Shown in pieces: positions 13,201 through 25,200 of a stretch of DNA of 28,543 nt. How positions within the stretch are numbered: position 1 is the stretch's first letter; each line of letters starts with the position of its first letter. The notes beneath the pieces were generated by a model. That model ran no database searches. It saw only the letters and a list, made by a program, of their open reading frames with translations, and was not told the origin of the DNA. This DNA comes from Entrophospora sp. SA101 (taxonomy: Eukaryota > Glomeromycota > Glomeromycetes > Entrophosporales > Entrophosporaceae): positions 48,179 through 76,721 of the forward strand of contig CAUDNR010003447.1 of assembly GCA_958430865.1 (NCBI GenBank), in the 5' to 3' direction. The position numbers and the translations under genes were made by a program.

Positions 13201-13870
13201 GTCGATTTGCATTCAGTCACGACTAGAAAATTTTCTAGTCGACTGAGCTGCGACTAGATTTCAGTCGCGACTAGATTTCAGTCGTGACTAGATTTCAGTC
13301 ATGACTACACGACTAGATTTCAATATTAATATTTTTACTGTAATTCGCGGTCTATAATAGAAGTGTGTGCATACTATACAAGTTATTTTATAGTAACAAT
13401 AAAAATAATTTTTAATACTAATAAATGCAACAAACAACTTTTCCAAGGTTATCAAATTTATCCAGAAAATAATTAGGAATACTGTCATCATATATTCCTT
13501 CAGAACGGAAATTTAATTACAAATAAAAGAAATCGGTTAAATCCGTCAACAGTTAAAAATGTCATTTTTTTGAAAGAAAATTTACAAAAATATTTCAGAA
13601 GAATTGTAAATAAAATAAATTATTAATATTTATTAATTTAATAAAATTCTTTTGAAGAAAAAATTATTAGCATTTTGATTAAGCCATAATTGCATCTAAT
13701 TGATGTTTGTATCAATATCGTGACTGAAATCTAGTCATGACTGAAACTAGTCGCGACTGAAACCTAGTCGTGACTGAAATCTAGTCGTGACTGAAATCTA
13801 GTCGTGACTGAGTTGCGACTAGAAAAAAATCCAGTCGACTAGTCACGACTTATGACCCTCCAGTCGACTT
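13201..13870. mobile_element. Element with inverted arrays of a 17-bp unit
   Basis: The left array (13201-13322) has repeats of CTAGATTTCAGTCGTGA. The right array (about 13718-13870) has the reverse complement, CTAGTCGTGACTGAAAT. Both arrays have a similar layout: a distal imperfect block with TTTTCTAGTCG and CTGAG, then three to five 17-bp units with C/T variation at the CG. The 395-bp centre has no supported gene. Inverted terminal arrays of this sort fit a MITE-like or Helentron-like non-autonomous element. No target duplication is clear. It is not a CRISPR array: there are no spacers and the arrays oppose each other. Confidence 0.65.
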
Positions 13871-13942
13871 GCAACACTACGATGGCAGTAGTAATAATAC
13901 CGGCAAGCTCAGCGAGCTTTAGACATGTTAATTTGACAAATA

Positions 13943-14592
13943 ACCCATTTACGTTTTCCTCCATTATGGAAGTGAATTGAACGGGTAAATTAATCGAATC
14001 AAAAGTTCGAAAAATATGATTCATTATACCACATATTTTTTACTATTACTATTACTATTACTATGACACATAGTATATATAGTAATAGTTCCCGTTATAG
14101 TGACATTCGTTATAATGGAATTTCTTTAAAAAAACAAATTTACTAATATAAATTTACGTCTGTTATAATGGCACTCGTTATTTAACCCGTTATAATGACA
14201 TAATTTGTCAAAAAAAAATTTTTTAATTATAGAATTTATCTCGTAGTATGACACTCGTTATAATGACACCCATTTACGTTTTCCTCCATTATGGAAGTGA
14301 ATTGAACGGGTAAATTAATCGAATCAAAAGTTCGAAAAATATGATTCATTATACCACATATTTTTTACTATTACTATTACTATTACTATGACACATAGTA
14401 TATATAGTAATAGTTCCCGTTATAGTGACATTCGTTATAATGGAATTTCTTTAAAAAAACAAATTTACTAATATAAATTTACGTCTGTTATAATGGCACT
14501 CGTTATTTAACCCGTTATAATGACATAATTTGTCAAAAAAAAATTTTTTAATTATAGAATTTATCTCGTAGTATGACACTCGTTATAATGAC
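13943..14592. repeat. Tandem duplication, 2 x 325 bp
   Basis: 13943-14267 is repeated at 14268-14592 with no mismatch seen on reading. The unit starts ACCCATTTACGTTTTCC and ends TCGTTATAATGACAC. It includes a (TTACTA)n-like microsatellite and the left end of the pogo-like relic. The near-perfect identity points to a recent event. Confidence 0.9.
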
Positions 14593-15650
14593 ATGTCAGT
14601 ACATCATTTTTGAAAAATCATGATTAAGTAATCAATAAAATATTGATTAGTTAAAAGCGAAACCATTATTAATTCTTGGAAAAAAGTTGATAATTTAGAT
14701 GATTATATTAATTATGAAAATAGTGAGGTTAATGCTGAATTAGAGTTGCAAAATATAATGAATGAATATTATAAAGGATCAATAACAATAGAAGACTATA
14801 TTAATTGTGATAATACTTACGAAATTGAATCAATGCCTGGATTAGAAGAAATTATTGCTGTTGGTTTAAATAAAGAAGAAGAGGAAGAAGCAAGTTTGTC
14901 GTCTGTAATCAAATACCAAATGCTGCAACATACTCGCAACTTTACATATTTCATAAAAACTATGCATAGTGTTGTAACATAATCACGATGCAGTTAGCCA
15001 ATTTTTTATTTATATTGTCCCATAAAACATTTGATACGGTCGGGCATCTTTAAAAAATGACAAACACGTAGTTTAGTATAATATCCATTACCAAGATGTT
15101 ACCACGTCTAAAATATTCCAGATATTAATATCACTATATTTTGGACCAAGTTTTTTTTTGTTATCAGTATCAAAATTCATCTTTAATTATTATAAGAAAA
15201 ATATGAAAAATAAATGGTTTTAAACATACTTGTGGGTGAAAAGGAATTGAAAAATCGTGATCTACCTTTTATTTGTTAGAAACAAATATTACAACATTGC
15301 GATTAGTTGCAACACCAGTAATACCGTAATTTACATTACGGGTGCCAACTTTAGGAAGAAGAGGAGAAAAATTTTATGCATTAAAAAGTTGTGTAAATCT
15401 TCTTACTTGTATATAACAAGAACAAGAACCAAAGTTTATAGTGGCGGATTACTAAGAATTAAAAAAAAAAAAATAATAAATCAGAATTTTATAGAAGCTA
15501 AACAAATTAGTTTGGATTTTTATTTTCAAAAATAATTAATGATTCTAACATGAATTTCCGTTATAATGACAATTTCGTTATTATTGTTGTTATTATTATG
15601 CTGACATTTTTTGCTTGCACGGAGTGACATTATAACAGGAGTGCTTTGTA
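14078..15650 (+). mobile_element. Decayed pogo/Tigger-like DNA transposon
   Basis: The left end reads TTCCCGTTATAGTGACATTCG (14417 onward, also 14092 in the duplicated copy). The right end, reverse-complemented, reads CTCCTGTTATAATGTCACTCCG (ending about 15641). These are degenerate inverted ends of pogo type. Inside, 14650-14979 encodes a peptide starting KSETIINSWKKV, then EDYINCDNTYEIES and an acidic run. The SETI-N-W pattern followed by an acidic tail fits the C-terminal part of a DDE_1 (pogo/Tigger) transposase. The N-terminal and catalytic parts are missing, so it is inactive. Sequence at 15250-15540 is open in pieces but unrecognised. Confidence 0.45.
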
Positions 15651-16289
15651 ACATGTGTTTTTCCAAAGCAACAAATAATCAGACAATGTTAATATAATAT
15701 ATTATGATTCAAGTACTAAGTAAATGATCACGCATATCTTTAAGTTTATTATTACGTGAAACTTCTTTTAAACCGTCCAATTTATCGCTTAATTCATTGT
15801 CTTCGATACGTGCTACTCCTTCCTCAAATCTTATTCATTCTGATTATTCTGTAGCTGTAATGTCATTATCGCCATTTCCATATTTACAGAATTATTATCA
15901 AAATTTTGACTTTCATTCAGAAATGCTTACAATTATTCAAACATTTATTGACTTGTTTTTTATTAACAAAGCTTTTTTTGTAACTCCTTTGATCTGAGTT
16001 TTAATACAAAGTAATACAGACAGCACATGTATCCCATTGATTCTGCTTTCCCAACCCTAACGCAGTAATCTATTTTGTTAGGCGATAACCTAATCCTTGA
16101 ATTTCATTGGTTGATTTTATACTTCTCACTTTAGTTGTTGATTGTTTATCATGTGACCCGCACATCAATTTTTTAAAGTATTCAAATCAAACGAATATTT
16201 TGCGATTAATTTGATTCTTCGAATCGAATTAATAATTCGAGTTTGAATATCATATCTACCCAGGAAATATTACTTAAAAATTCCTAATA
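15651..16289. other. Non-coding region with TTCGAATT-type simple sequence
   Basis: No gene supported. The open frame at 15797-15997 has no recognisable content. Positions 16185-16245 contain alternating ATTCGAA/AATTCG simple sequence resembling that near 27600. Confidence 0.4.
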
Positions 16290-16692
16290 CAGTCAGAACT
16301 CGATAAGACGTGACTCGATAAAACGAATTTTTGTTATAACGAAGTTTTTCTAGTTCCCCCTAATTAATAAAACCAACTCGATAAGACGAATATTCCTATT
16401 GTTCACTTAAATGTTTAAGACGGTATTAAATATAACTCGATAAGACGAATAATACGGTTTATCGAAGGAAACTTTGCTTTATTTTATAAACGATTTGCAG
16501 TAGTACATATTGTTCTTCAATGTAGCATAAACGAATATGTAAATTTTGATGTATGTATAACTCTTTAAACCGATTTTTTTTTAAAAAAATACATTAACTT
16601 CGTTTTATCGAAGACCACTCAATAAAACAAATGTTGGATAAAACGATGTTTTGAGCCCAAAACAAGCACACCAATTTAACGAGTTCCGACTG
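16290..16692. mobile_element. Pogo-type MITE with TA target-site duplication (403 bp)
   Basis: The termini are CAGTCAGAACTCG (16290-16302) and, on the other strand, CAGTCGGAACTCG (16692-16680), matching at 12 of 13. TA lies immediately outside both ends (16288-16289 and 16693-16694). CAGT termini with TA duplication are the signature of pogo/Tc1-mariner elements. The interior has no transposase ORF. It is built of CTCGATAAGACGAA-like motifs in both orientations, so it is non-autonomous. Confidence 0.8.
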
Positions 16693-17537
16693 TACTTGAT
16701 GACTGACTTATCGAGTTGATCGGTCATCATTTTAATTTCATTAACAAGCTCACTATTAATAATTGATTATTCAAATGGCAATAGTGTGATTGATGATTTA
16801 AAATCAGATTGTAATTTAAAAATGGTTTATTTCAAATATGAAGTTATAGGTTTGAGATTTTATTATCATTCATTTTATTAGAATACTGTTTGTGACGTTG
16901 ACTAAATTTGCACTTTCTATCGTTCCAAAACTATACCGTTTTGCACTTTATTTCTTAGTTGGATTGACAAAAAAAATTCAGGCTTGTTAAAAACAAACCA
17001 ATCGTCATTACCTGTATAATTTGCATACTTGTGATTGTGATGATGATGATAGTAGTGATAAAGCGACTGTTAATGATGATTCTCAAAATTTACTATCATT
17101 AGTGTTAAACAGATTCGATAAATAATCTAATATTTAAACTCATAATACGGCAAGGCAACATAATTATTTGTTGTTTGTTTTTTAACCATCAAGTATGATT
17201 TTCAACATATGATGATGATCTCTTTTGACGAATTTGGGCATTTTTTTTATAAAAATAGCAATATTAATTTGTTGGAAAAATAAAAACTTGTCAATTCTAG
17301 CTCGCGTAAATTAAAACCATCTATCTATGGTTCAATAAGAATGTTACACGCTAAACTTTTGTTTCCCCAAATTTGTCCTCAATGACAGATTCTTATTTCT
17401 TTGCCGGCAATCTTTTCTTTATTTGGAAAGAATGGGATGTTTTCACAAATATTTAAAGATTAATTTTTTATTTCATAATCTTTTTTTTAACCAAATAAAA
17501 TACTTACTATTGGTTTCAGAATTCAAAATAATTAAAA
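16693..17537. other. Intergenic region upstream of the giant GTPase/VWA gene
   Basis: AT-rich, with a TGATGATGATGA patch near 17038-17050. No coding sequence is recognised. The promoter of the gene starting at 17538 must lie in the right part. No confident TATA box can be picked in such AT-rich DNA. Confidence 0.4.
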
Positions 17538-19167
17538 ATGCAAATTCGTCCCGAAATATCAGAAAATAGTAGTAAGTAAAATCTTTTTGAAAGTAATTTC
17601 TTGCCTATAGCAATACAAATTAACGCGTTAAATCGGGGTTTTTACAAAACCAGGTAACTCTACCAATTCTCCAGTCTCGCCTGGACCAACCATTTCTTCT
17701 AACGTGTCTAATGATGATTCCTCAAGAGCTATCGGCTCTTCATCTGATCAATACAATGATTCGTCTACTTCTTCCCAGACAACAGATGGTCATGATGTTA
17801 ATAGTAGTGCTACGAATGTGAGTTTTGGCACGTTTGATGATTTTATTTACTCCATTGAAACAAATAATCAATCTTCCGTCGAAGAAAATGCTGGTTTAAA
17901 AGGCCTTAACGACAATATGGACAAAAATTTTTTTGACAAAGGCAAGACAAAATTAGATCAATCAAAAACATTCTTTGATCACGATAACAATTTTCCTACA
18001 TTTTATAATTCGAAAATCTCCGAGACAGAAGATTTTAATGATTCGTTTGAACCTAATCAACAAAAAGACCATTTATTGTCATCTGTCGAAGAAAATGCAA
18101 TTCCAAAAAATCTTGGTGCAAATATCAATAAAAATTTATCTGATAAAGATGAAAATTTGTCTTCCCTTGGCGATTCAAAAGTCCCTGAACACAATGATTC
18201 AGAAAGTTCGGATGATTTGTCTAATAACGAGTCTAAAAATAAAAATAAAACATTAGATGACCTCAAAAAAACCAAGGAAGATATTTTAAAGATAATCTCC
18301 AAACGTGAAAATTCCTATAATAATCCAAATGATAATATTAGAAGTGGACAAAATCTTTTGGATTATATTCCGGGATTATATCTTTTGTTAGATTTAAAAA
18401 AAGATGAAGGATCAAATGGTCTCGGTATGTGTCAACATTAGTTAATCATGTGATTTGTCAATATCATGTGAGACTTTCGAGTTTATTGATCGACTTTCTT
18501 TTTTTAGTTAACAAAATAATTATATCAAAGGAATCATTGGAAAAGTTTTGTAATGACTTGGCTCCTAGTAGCTTTAAATCTGCATCAGATATTAAATATA
18601 CAGAACTAAATAGAGTATCATTCCATCTTGTTGGGTGTTATGGGAACTATGAATTGATTGCAAAGCTGTTATTAATTAAAAAAACTATTAACCGAAAAAT
18701 GTAAATTGAATTATTGTTTCTTTTAACCATGAATCCTTTAATTGTTGACAACTAACATACATATAAATTTTAGGTATAAATTGCTTGTATCTTCAAATAA
18801 AACTGGGAGCCCCTCTCTACATTCAGGAATTTATTTGTTGATTGTGAATGTTAATTTAGGTCTAGTAATTCATTGGCCTGAACCTGGTTGTTATGAAGAT
18901 AATGCAACTGATCAACTAAAAAAAAATATGGTTAACTTTCATAGGTAAATAAAATTTATTTAAAAATTTTTATTCACCTATCATATTATAATTAATGACT
19001 AAAAAATTATATTTATTATAGGTATCTCACAAAATTGACTGATCACCAGATATGTTTAATGAGTAAAAATGATTTAAAATCTTTTGAATGGGAAATAGGA
19101 AATGAAAGGGATGACGACTATGATGATGACAATAGTGATGATGATGTTGACAATGAAAATAATGATG

Positions 19168-19206
<39 letters not shown>

Positions 19207-22200
19207 CATGCTATGAATTTGAAGTCAAAGAAAGCCAAGAAGAAAAAGAAGACTTCCAGTTACACAAGGGCTTTAAGGTTAGAAGATTTCTTTATATTTA
19301 TAATTTATTAATTACATTTACTTACTCCTTGTATTATTATAATGTTACGAAAATGTTAGATTCAACTACCAAATTCTATTCAACCTGACCTTGAAATTAT
19401 TCATCATAATAAGACTTTATTGCAACCTATTGGTATTATCATTATTCTGTTTTACCACTTGAATACTTTCAATTCCATTAACTTAAAAAAATTTTAAAAA
19501 TAGTTGTTGAGTCTGTATCACATCAAGCATTCATCACTCAAAGTATTATAAAATCAACCCCAAATATGCAAAGACATTCAAAGTTTTTTTCAAAATATGC
19601 TAATAATAAATCATCATTTAAAGATCTTATTAAAGACCATTCCCTCAAAATAGAAGATTCTATAGACATGAAATCACTAAAAATATTTATTGAAGTTTGT
19701 CTTGATGAGGAAAATGATTTATTAAAATCATATGATGATTCATTGAAAGCTATAAACTCAACATTTAATAAAGAAAAACAAAATAAAAACGAAGAAATTA
19801 AAGGGCATGCAGAAATCATAACAAACATGGCCTGGATGAGATTAAAAGAATCTTACAGGTATAATGACATTTTAAATCAATTAATTATACCATTGAATAA
19901 TTTTGACCTTTTATTACTTTTTAACAGTAAATTTGAAGTTATTATTAATGATGATAATACAGTGCCCAAATTTAATGATTCAAGTAAGTTGCAATCTTCT
20001 TAAATAATAAATATAACTAGATCCTATTTAACAGCTATATACTTATTAATTGTAAATAGAAATCAAAGAAGTTTATGAAAAATACCCAGCTATAAATCAA
20101 AAAATAGAAAAGGCTGTTGTAATAAACTCAAAATTGTGGAAAACTTGGAAAAAGAGATTCCTATTCTGTTCATTTATAACTATGGAGATATTTAATATGC
20201 CAAAAAATGATAATTTAGAGTTGGGCAGCAATTCAAATTTCAATAATGATCAAGATTCGAATGATATTCCCGATTCAAATGAAAAGTTGGAAACAAATGA
20301 CAACTCTAACAAAAAAGATAATTCTGATTCAAATGAATGTAAAAAAATAATTTCAGAATTTTTTTTAAAAATGTTACTTGATGAAGAAAAAGATTATAGT
20401 AAATTAACAAAAAAATACACAGACATTTCACAGGAGAAAAATTTTCTTTCAACTGTTCAATCATTTATTAGTAATATTGGTAGTATGTTTAAGAGATCTA
20501 GTTCTAATGAAGATGATTCTCACACTATTCAACCCGTTGTCATTGAATCTCATGTTATTGAAAGGAATATTCAAAAAGCAACCCAAATGGCAAATGAAAT
20601 TTCTGACTCTAAATTTGTTAAACAACTTAATAATTCTGAGTTATTTAACATGACCCAAGAAACAGGGGATAGAGTTATTAGCATATTTTTTGGAGAATAC
20701 CAAAATTGGAGGAATGTACAATGTTCTAGTAATATTAAAGATATTATACCAAAATATGCAGATATTAAGGATCAATATGAAGAAAATCTAATGAAAGAAA
20801 GTTTACAGGACACTAAAAAAATCGAAGAGCATGAATTTAAAAGAATTTGTTCAATACTTGAAGAAAAATTTTCAAAAGGGTAATTAAAATATAATTTAAA
20901 ATGATTTATTTGTATTATAAATAATCTTTTAATTATTAATTTTTAATTTTAAATTGACAGCACAACTTTTAAATTATTAAAAATAGAAGGTAATTCTAAT
21001 TTAAATATCTATTTTCTAAAACTCTGCATGAATCAAGTGCTTTAATATTTTCTTGTCTGTTAACATAATTGGCTTGTTAATTAGCACGATACACTCATAG
21101 CTTAACATTTACTTATGAAATTGAGTCAATACAACCTGATCAACTAAATATCACATTATATGAAACACGTTTAGAAGAGTCTGAAAACTCAAATATTCAA
21201 AAATATGAGCTACATGTTCCAAAACTTCATCTTGACAATGATAAAAATTCACATGCATCCTTCAAAATAGATCCAGAAAGATATGAACTCAGGTAATCAA
21301 TTTTTCAATATTCTTGATATTAATCAAAGAATTAAATTAATAATGCAATATTTTTTAGAAAAATATCTCAATTTGAAAATGGAAAGTTCCTAATAATACT
21401 TCGGAATAAAAAATCAAATCAAATAGAAATTTTTTTTGAAAATTCTAATCGCTTAAAATCAGCTTTTCAATTATCAAATTTAAAACCACTAAAAACATTA
21501 AATCCTGATGGTGATTGTCTTTTTGCTATAAATGAACCCAAAGGTTTAATTGGAATTTATGTTGCTGAAAAAGGAGTGGTAAATTGATTTATTTATTTAT
21601 TTTTGTATTTATCCATTATAATGAATAATTGTAAGTAATATATATAACTTATTATTTTTCACAAACCAAAAAACTTTAGCTAAATGTTTATGCATTTGAT
21701 GAAAATCAAGCCAGTCTTTATAGTCGCAACCCCAATATTCAAATTCTACAATATTATAATAATTCAGCACCAGATATTAAACACTTTTTCTTCATAAAAA
21801 CTACTGAAGAATTATGTTTTGTAGAAACTAATGGTAAAACAAAAATTTATAACCTTGTGACTGGTCAATTTCATCCTGCAACACTACAATTTCCTCCAGA
21901 TTCTATAAACATGTCAAGCACACCTGATGGTTCTTGTATTGTAGTATTTGTGAAAGAAAAATCAACAGCATCTAATAATGATGAAAATGGCACAGGTGAA
22001 AAAAATGACAAAGATGACAAAGATGATGAAGATGATGAAGATGATGAAGATGACGAAGAAGATGAAGATGATGAAGATGATGAAGAAGATGATGACAAAA
22101 GAAATGATGACAAAGAATATAATGACAAAAAATATGATGATGGCAAAGAAGAAGATGATAAAAAAGATGAGTTATATGATGATGAATGTTTGGAAAAACA

Positions 22201-25200
22201 AAAGGATTCAAAGAATACTCCAAGTGATGTATTTAAAGCCTATGTTTATTTTTGTTCTAACATGGGAAACACTGCTAATAAAGGTAAATTGAGCTAATTT
22301 ATTTTGAATGGGTTTTTATTAATTATTTTCATTTAACATATTAAAAATTTTTTTAATTCAAATAAAGTTGTTGAACTACCCCCAAATATGAATTCAATAG
22401 AATTACTTCAATTTTCATCTATAAATAATCGCCAAATACATCTTACAACAATTGATATAAAAAATAATTTATTTCTTTCATTAGTTACTAAGATTACACT
22501 TGAAAAAACCCAGTACAGATTTCAACAGTGTAATCAAGGAAAGCTAGTTGGTCAAGTTAAATTGCTGAGAATCTTCACTGATTCTAACAATAATAATTAT
22601 TCAAGTTTAAAAGGAAAAAACACTAGTTTTAAACATGCAGTGCATAAAGGAGAGTACATTGTTATTAAAAAAGAAAAATTAAGTGTTGTTGATGTAATTT
22701 CAAACACTGAATTGAAGGTTGCAGGTGTATATCAGACCTTATCACTTGATGATGATACATGGATTGACTTTCAAATTGAACCAAAGATAAAACTTAATGG
22801 TTTTATAGATGCATATAAATTAATGTTTGAAAAGTATCCAGTTGAGAGTTGCATAGATCCTGAACAAAATCGGCCACTTAATTTGAAAATTGTCCTTGAT
22901 ATAAATGATGATTGTAAAGATGAAAATTATGATAGAAAGTTTGAAAAATATGTTGTTAGCATGTTCAATGAATTAAAGAAGAAAACAAAAAAACCTGCAT
23001 CTATTTTAAAGCATTTTAAAACTACTGTTACAACATTTTCAGAACTAGACATTGAAGAAAATGATTTTATATCAAAACATTCAAATAAATATCAACTAGG
23101 AGATTTTGTAATTCAACTTTCATGTTTAATACCCATTCAGATTGCAGTTGCTAAAAATAATCAATTTCAACCACTTCGGGATGGTTTATCTTCAAATGAG
23201 CATGATGTAGATTTTGATGTTGAATATGGATGTCGCTTTGATGGTATTGCAGAAAGTATTTCTCTTGGATGGTATGAAGGTATATTTAAACATTTTGGTA
23301 ATAGACAAGTTAAAGTTGTTTCAAGTATGGGTGAGCAATCATGTGGAAAATCATATATGTTGAATCACCTTGTTGGAACAACATTTGATGGTTCTGCAAT
23401 GAGATGCACTGAAGGAGTGTGGATGTCTTTAGTTATAACAAAAAAAAATATTTATGTTGCACTTGATTTTGAAGGTTTAAAATCTTTGGAAAGAACACCA
23501 CAAGAAGACTTATTTTTAACTTTGTTTAACACAATGGTTTCAAATTTGATACTTTTTAAAAACCAATTTGCTGTTAGTAGAGACATGTCAGAAATGTTTC
23601 AAAGATTTCAAGATGGTGCAACTTTTTTTAAATCTGACTCAAATGTTTTTCAAGCAAAACTTTGCATCATAATTAAAGATGTTCATGAAAATGATCGAAA
23701 AGGAATTGTTGATGAGTTTCATCTCAAGTTTGAAGATTTGGTTAAAAAACAAGGAGAAGATAATTTTATTACTAGAATGTATAAAAGTGGATTAACTATT
23801 TTTCCATGGCCATTATTTAATGATCCTGCTTGGTTCAAAACTTTGAAAACTGTTAAAAAAAAATTAGATAAACAGAAAGCAAAATATGAAAATGCACGAA
23901 CTTTTTTACAAAACACTAAAGTCATTATGGCTAAATTAAAGATTTGTGATTGGGGATCTTTGGATGAAAACCTTGTTCAAATGCGTTTATCAATTTTAAA
24001 AAGAATACTTCCAATAGCTATATCTTATGGCTTAGAGCAAAAGGAGCAAGAAATTAAGCCCTTAATAAATCACAATACAGGAGAGAAAATAGATGATCAA
24101 CCTCAATTAAATCATGACACTGGGGAGAAAACAGATGGCCAAACTCATTTATCTAAATTTGCAGAAACCTTCAATACACAAAATGAACTATTTCCAGATT
24201 CAGATGTTTTACTCTTTGAAGAAAATGCTGATTTTGTTGATTTTTCATATGATCTAAGAAATCAATTTGAAGATAAAATTCAAGAAAGGAAAAAGTCTGA
24301 AAAAGATTCAGAATGGTTTAGTAAATTAGAAATGTTTTTCAATTTTATTATTGAACGAAGAGTATATCGTGTTGAGCAATGGTTTTTACAAAATATTAAC
24401 AAATTTCCACAAGACAATAGTGAAGTTGTTATTGGAAAATATGCTCTTGAAAAAGAAATCAACAATCTTAGGCTTTTTTGGACATTATGTGGGCTTTCTT
24501 GTCAGGATTGTGGATTACGCTGCCTTAAAAATCATGGTCATACTGACAATCATGACTGCAAGACTAATCATGAATGCCATTTCTCATGTCAATTTGTAGA
24601 GGCACATAGTTCTTTTATTCCAACTTGTAGTTATAAAGCAGGACATGATGGGAAACATGCATGTAATAAAACCAGTCATTTATGTGGAAAACCTTGTAAA
24701 CTTAGTGATAAACGTAATTGTCAAAAAGTATGTTCAAAAGATATTGGACATGAAGATGATGAACACATGTGTCAGTCAGATCGTCATTATTGTGGAGAGT
24801 CATGCTCACTCTTTACATCAATCAATAAAGGTGATAAAGGTGATTATGAATGTCCAAACAAATGCATTATGCCATGTGAGCTTGAGCATGATCAACATCG
24901 TTGTGAAAATGAGACATGTCCAATTGAATGCCCAATTTCAGATTGTCGGAATAGATGCCAGAGTAATAATCATTTTCATGCTTACAGTGAATTTACAGTT
25001 AATCATTTTTGTGGTAATGATCATCAATGTCTTGAGGAATGTGAAGAGCCAGGTATTTGTAAAATTTCAACTGAACCCAAAAAAGAAGAAGCAACTTATA
25101 AAGGGTTGATCAAAGAAACTTCAATTAGCTTTTTTAAATATATTCAACAAAGTGAAAGGATGAGATGTAATAAAAGAATACCACCAAACTCCTTCAAGCA

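Noticed and set aside
13201..13870. CRISPR-like array
   Set aside because: Units are contiguous without unique spacers, the two arrays are inverted, and the sequence is eukaryotic.
15797..15997. 66-aa plus-strand ORF
   Set aside because: No recognisable domain, splice partner or conserved motif; length is expected by chance here.
17704..18441. A separate protein beginning at 17704
   Set aside because: The codon there is GTG, and the frame is open upstream to a good CAG acceptor at 17653, joining in phase to an ATG exon at 17538.
19027..19209. Poly-His and poly-Ser open frames antisense to 19.1 kb and 21.9-22.2 kb
   Set aside because: Shadows of the coding GAT microsatellites, which read as His, Ser or Met in other frames.
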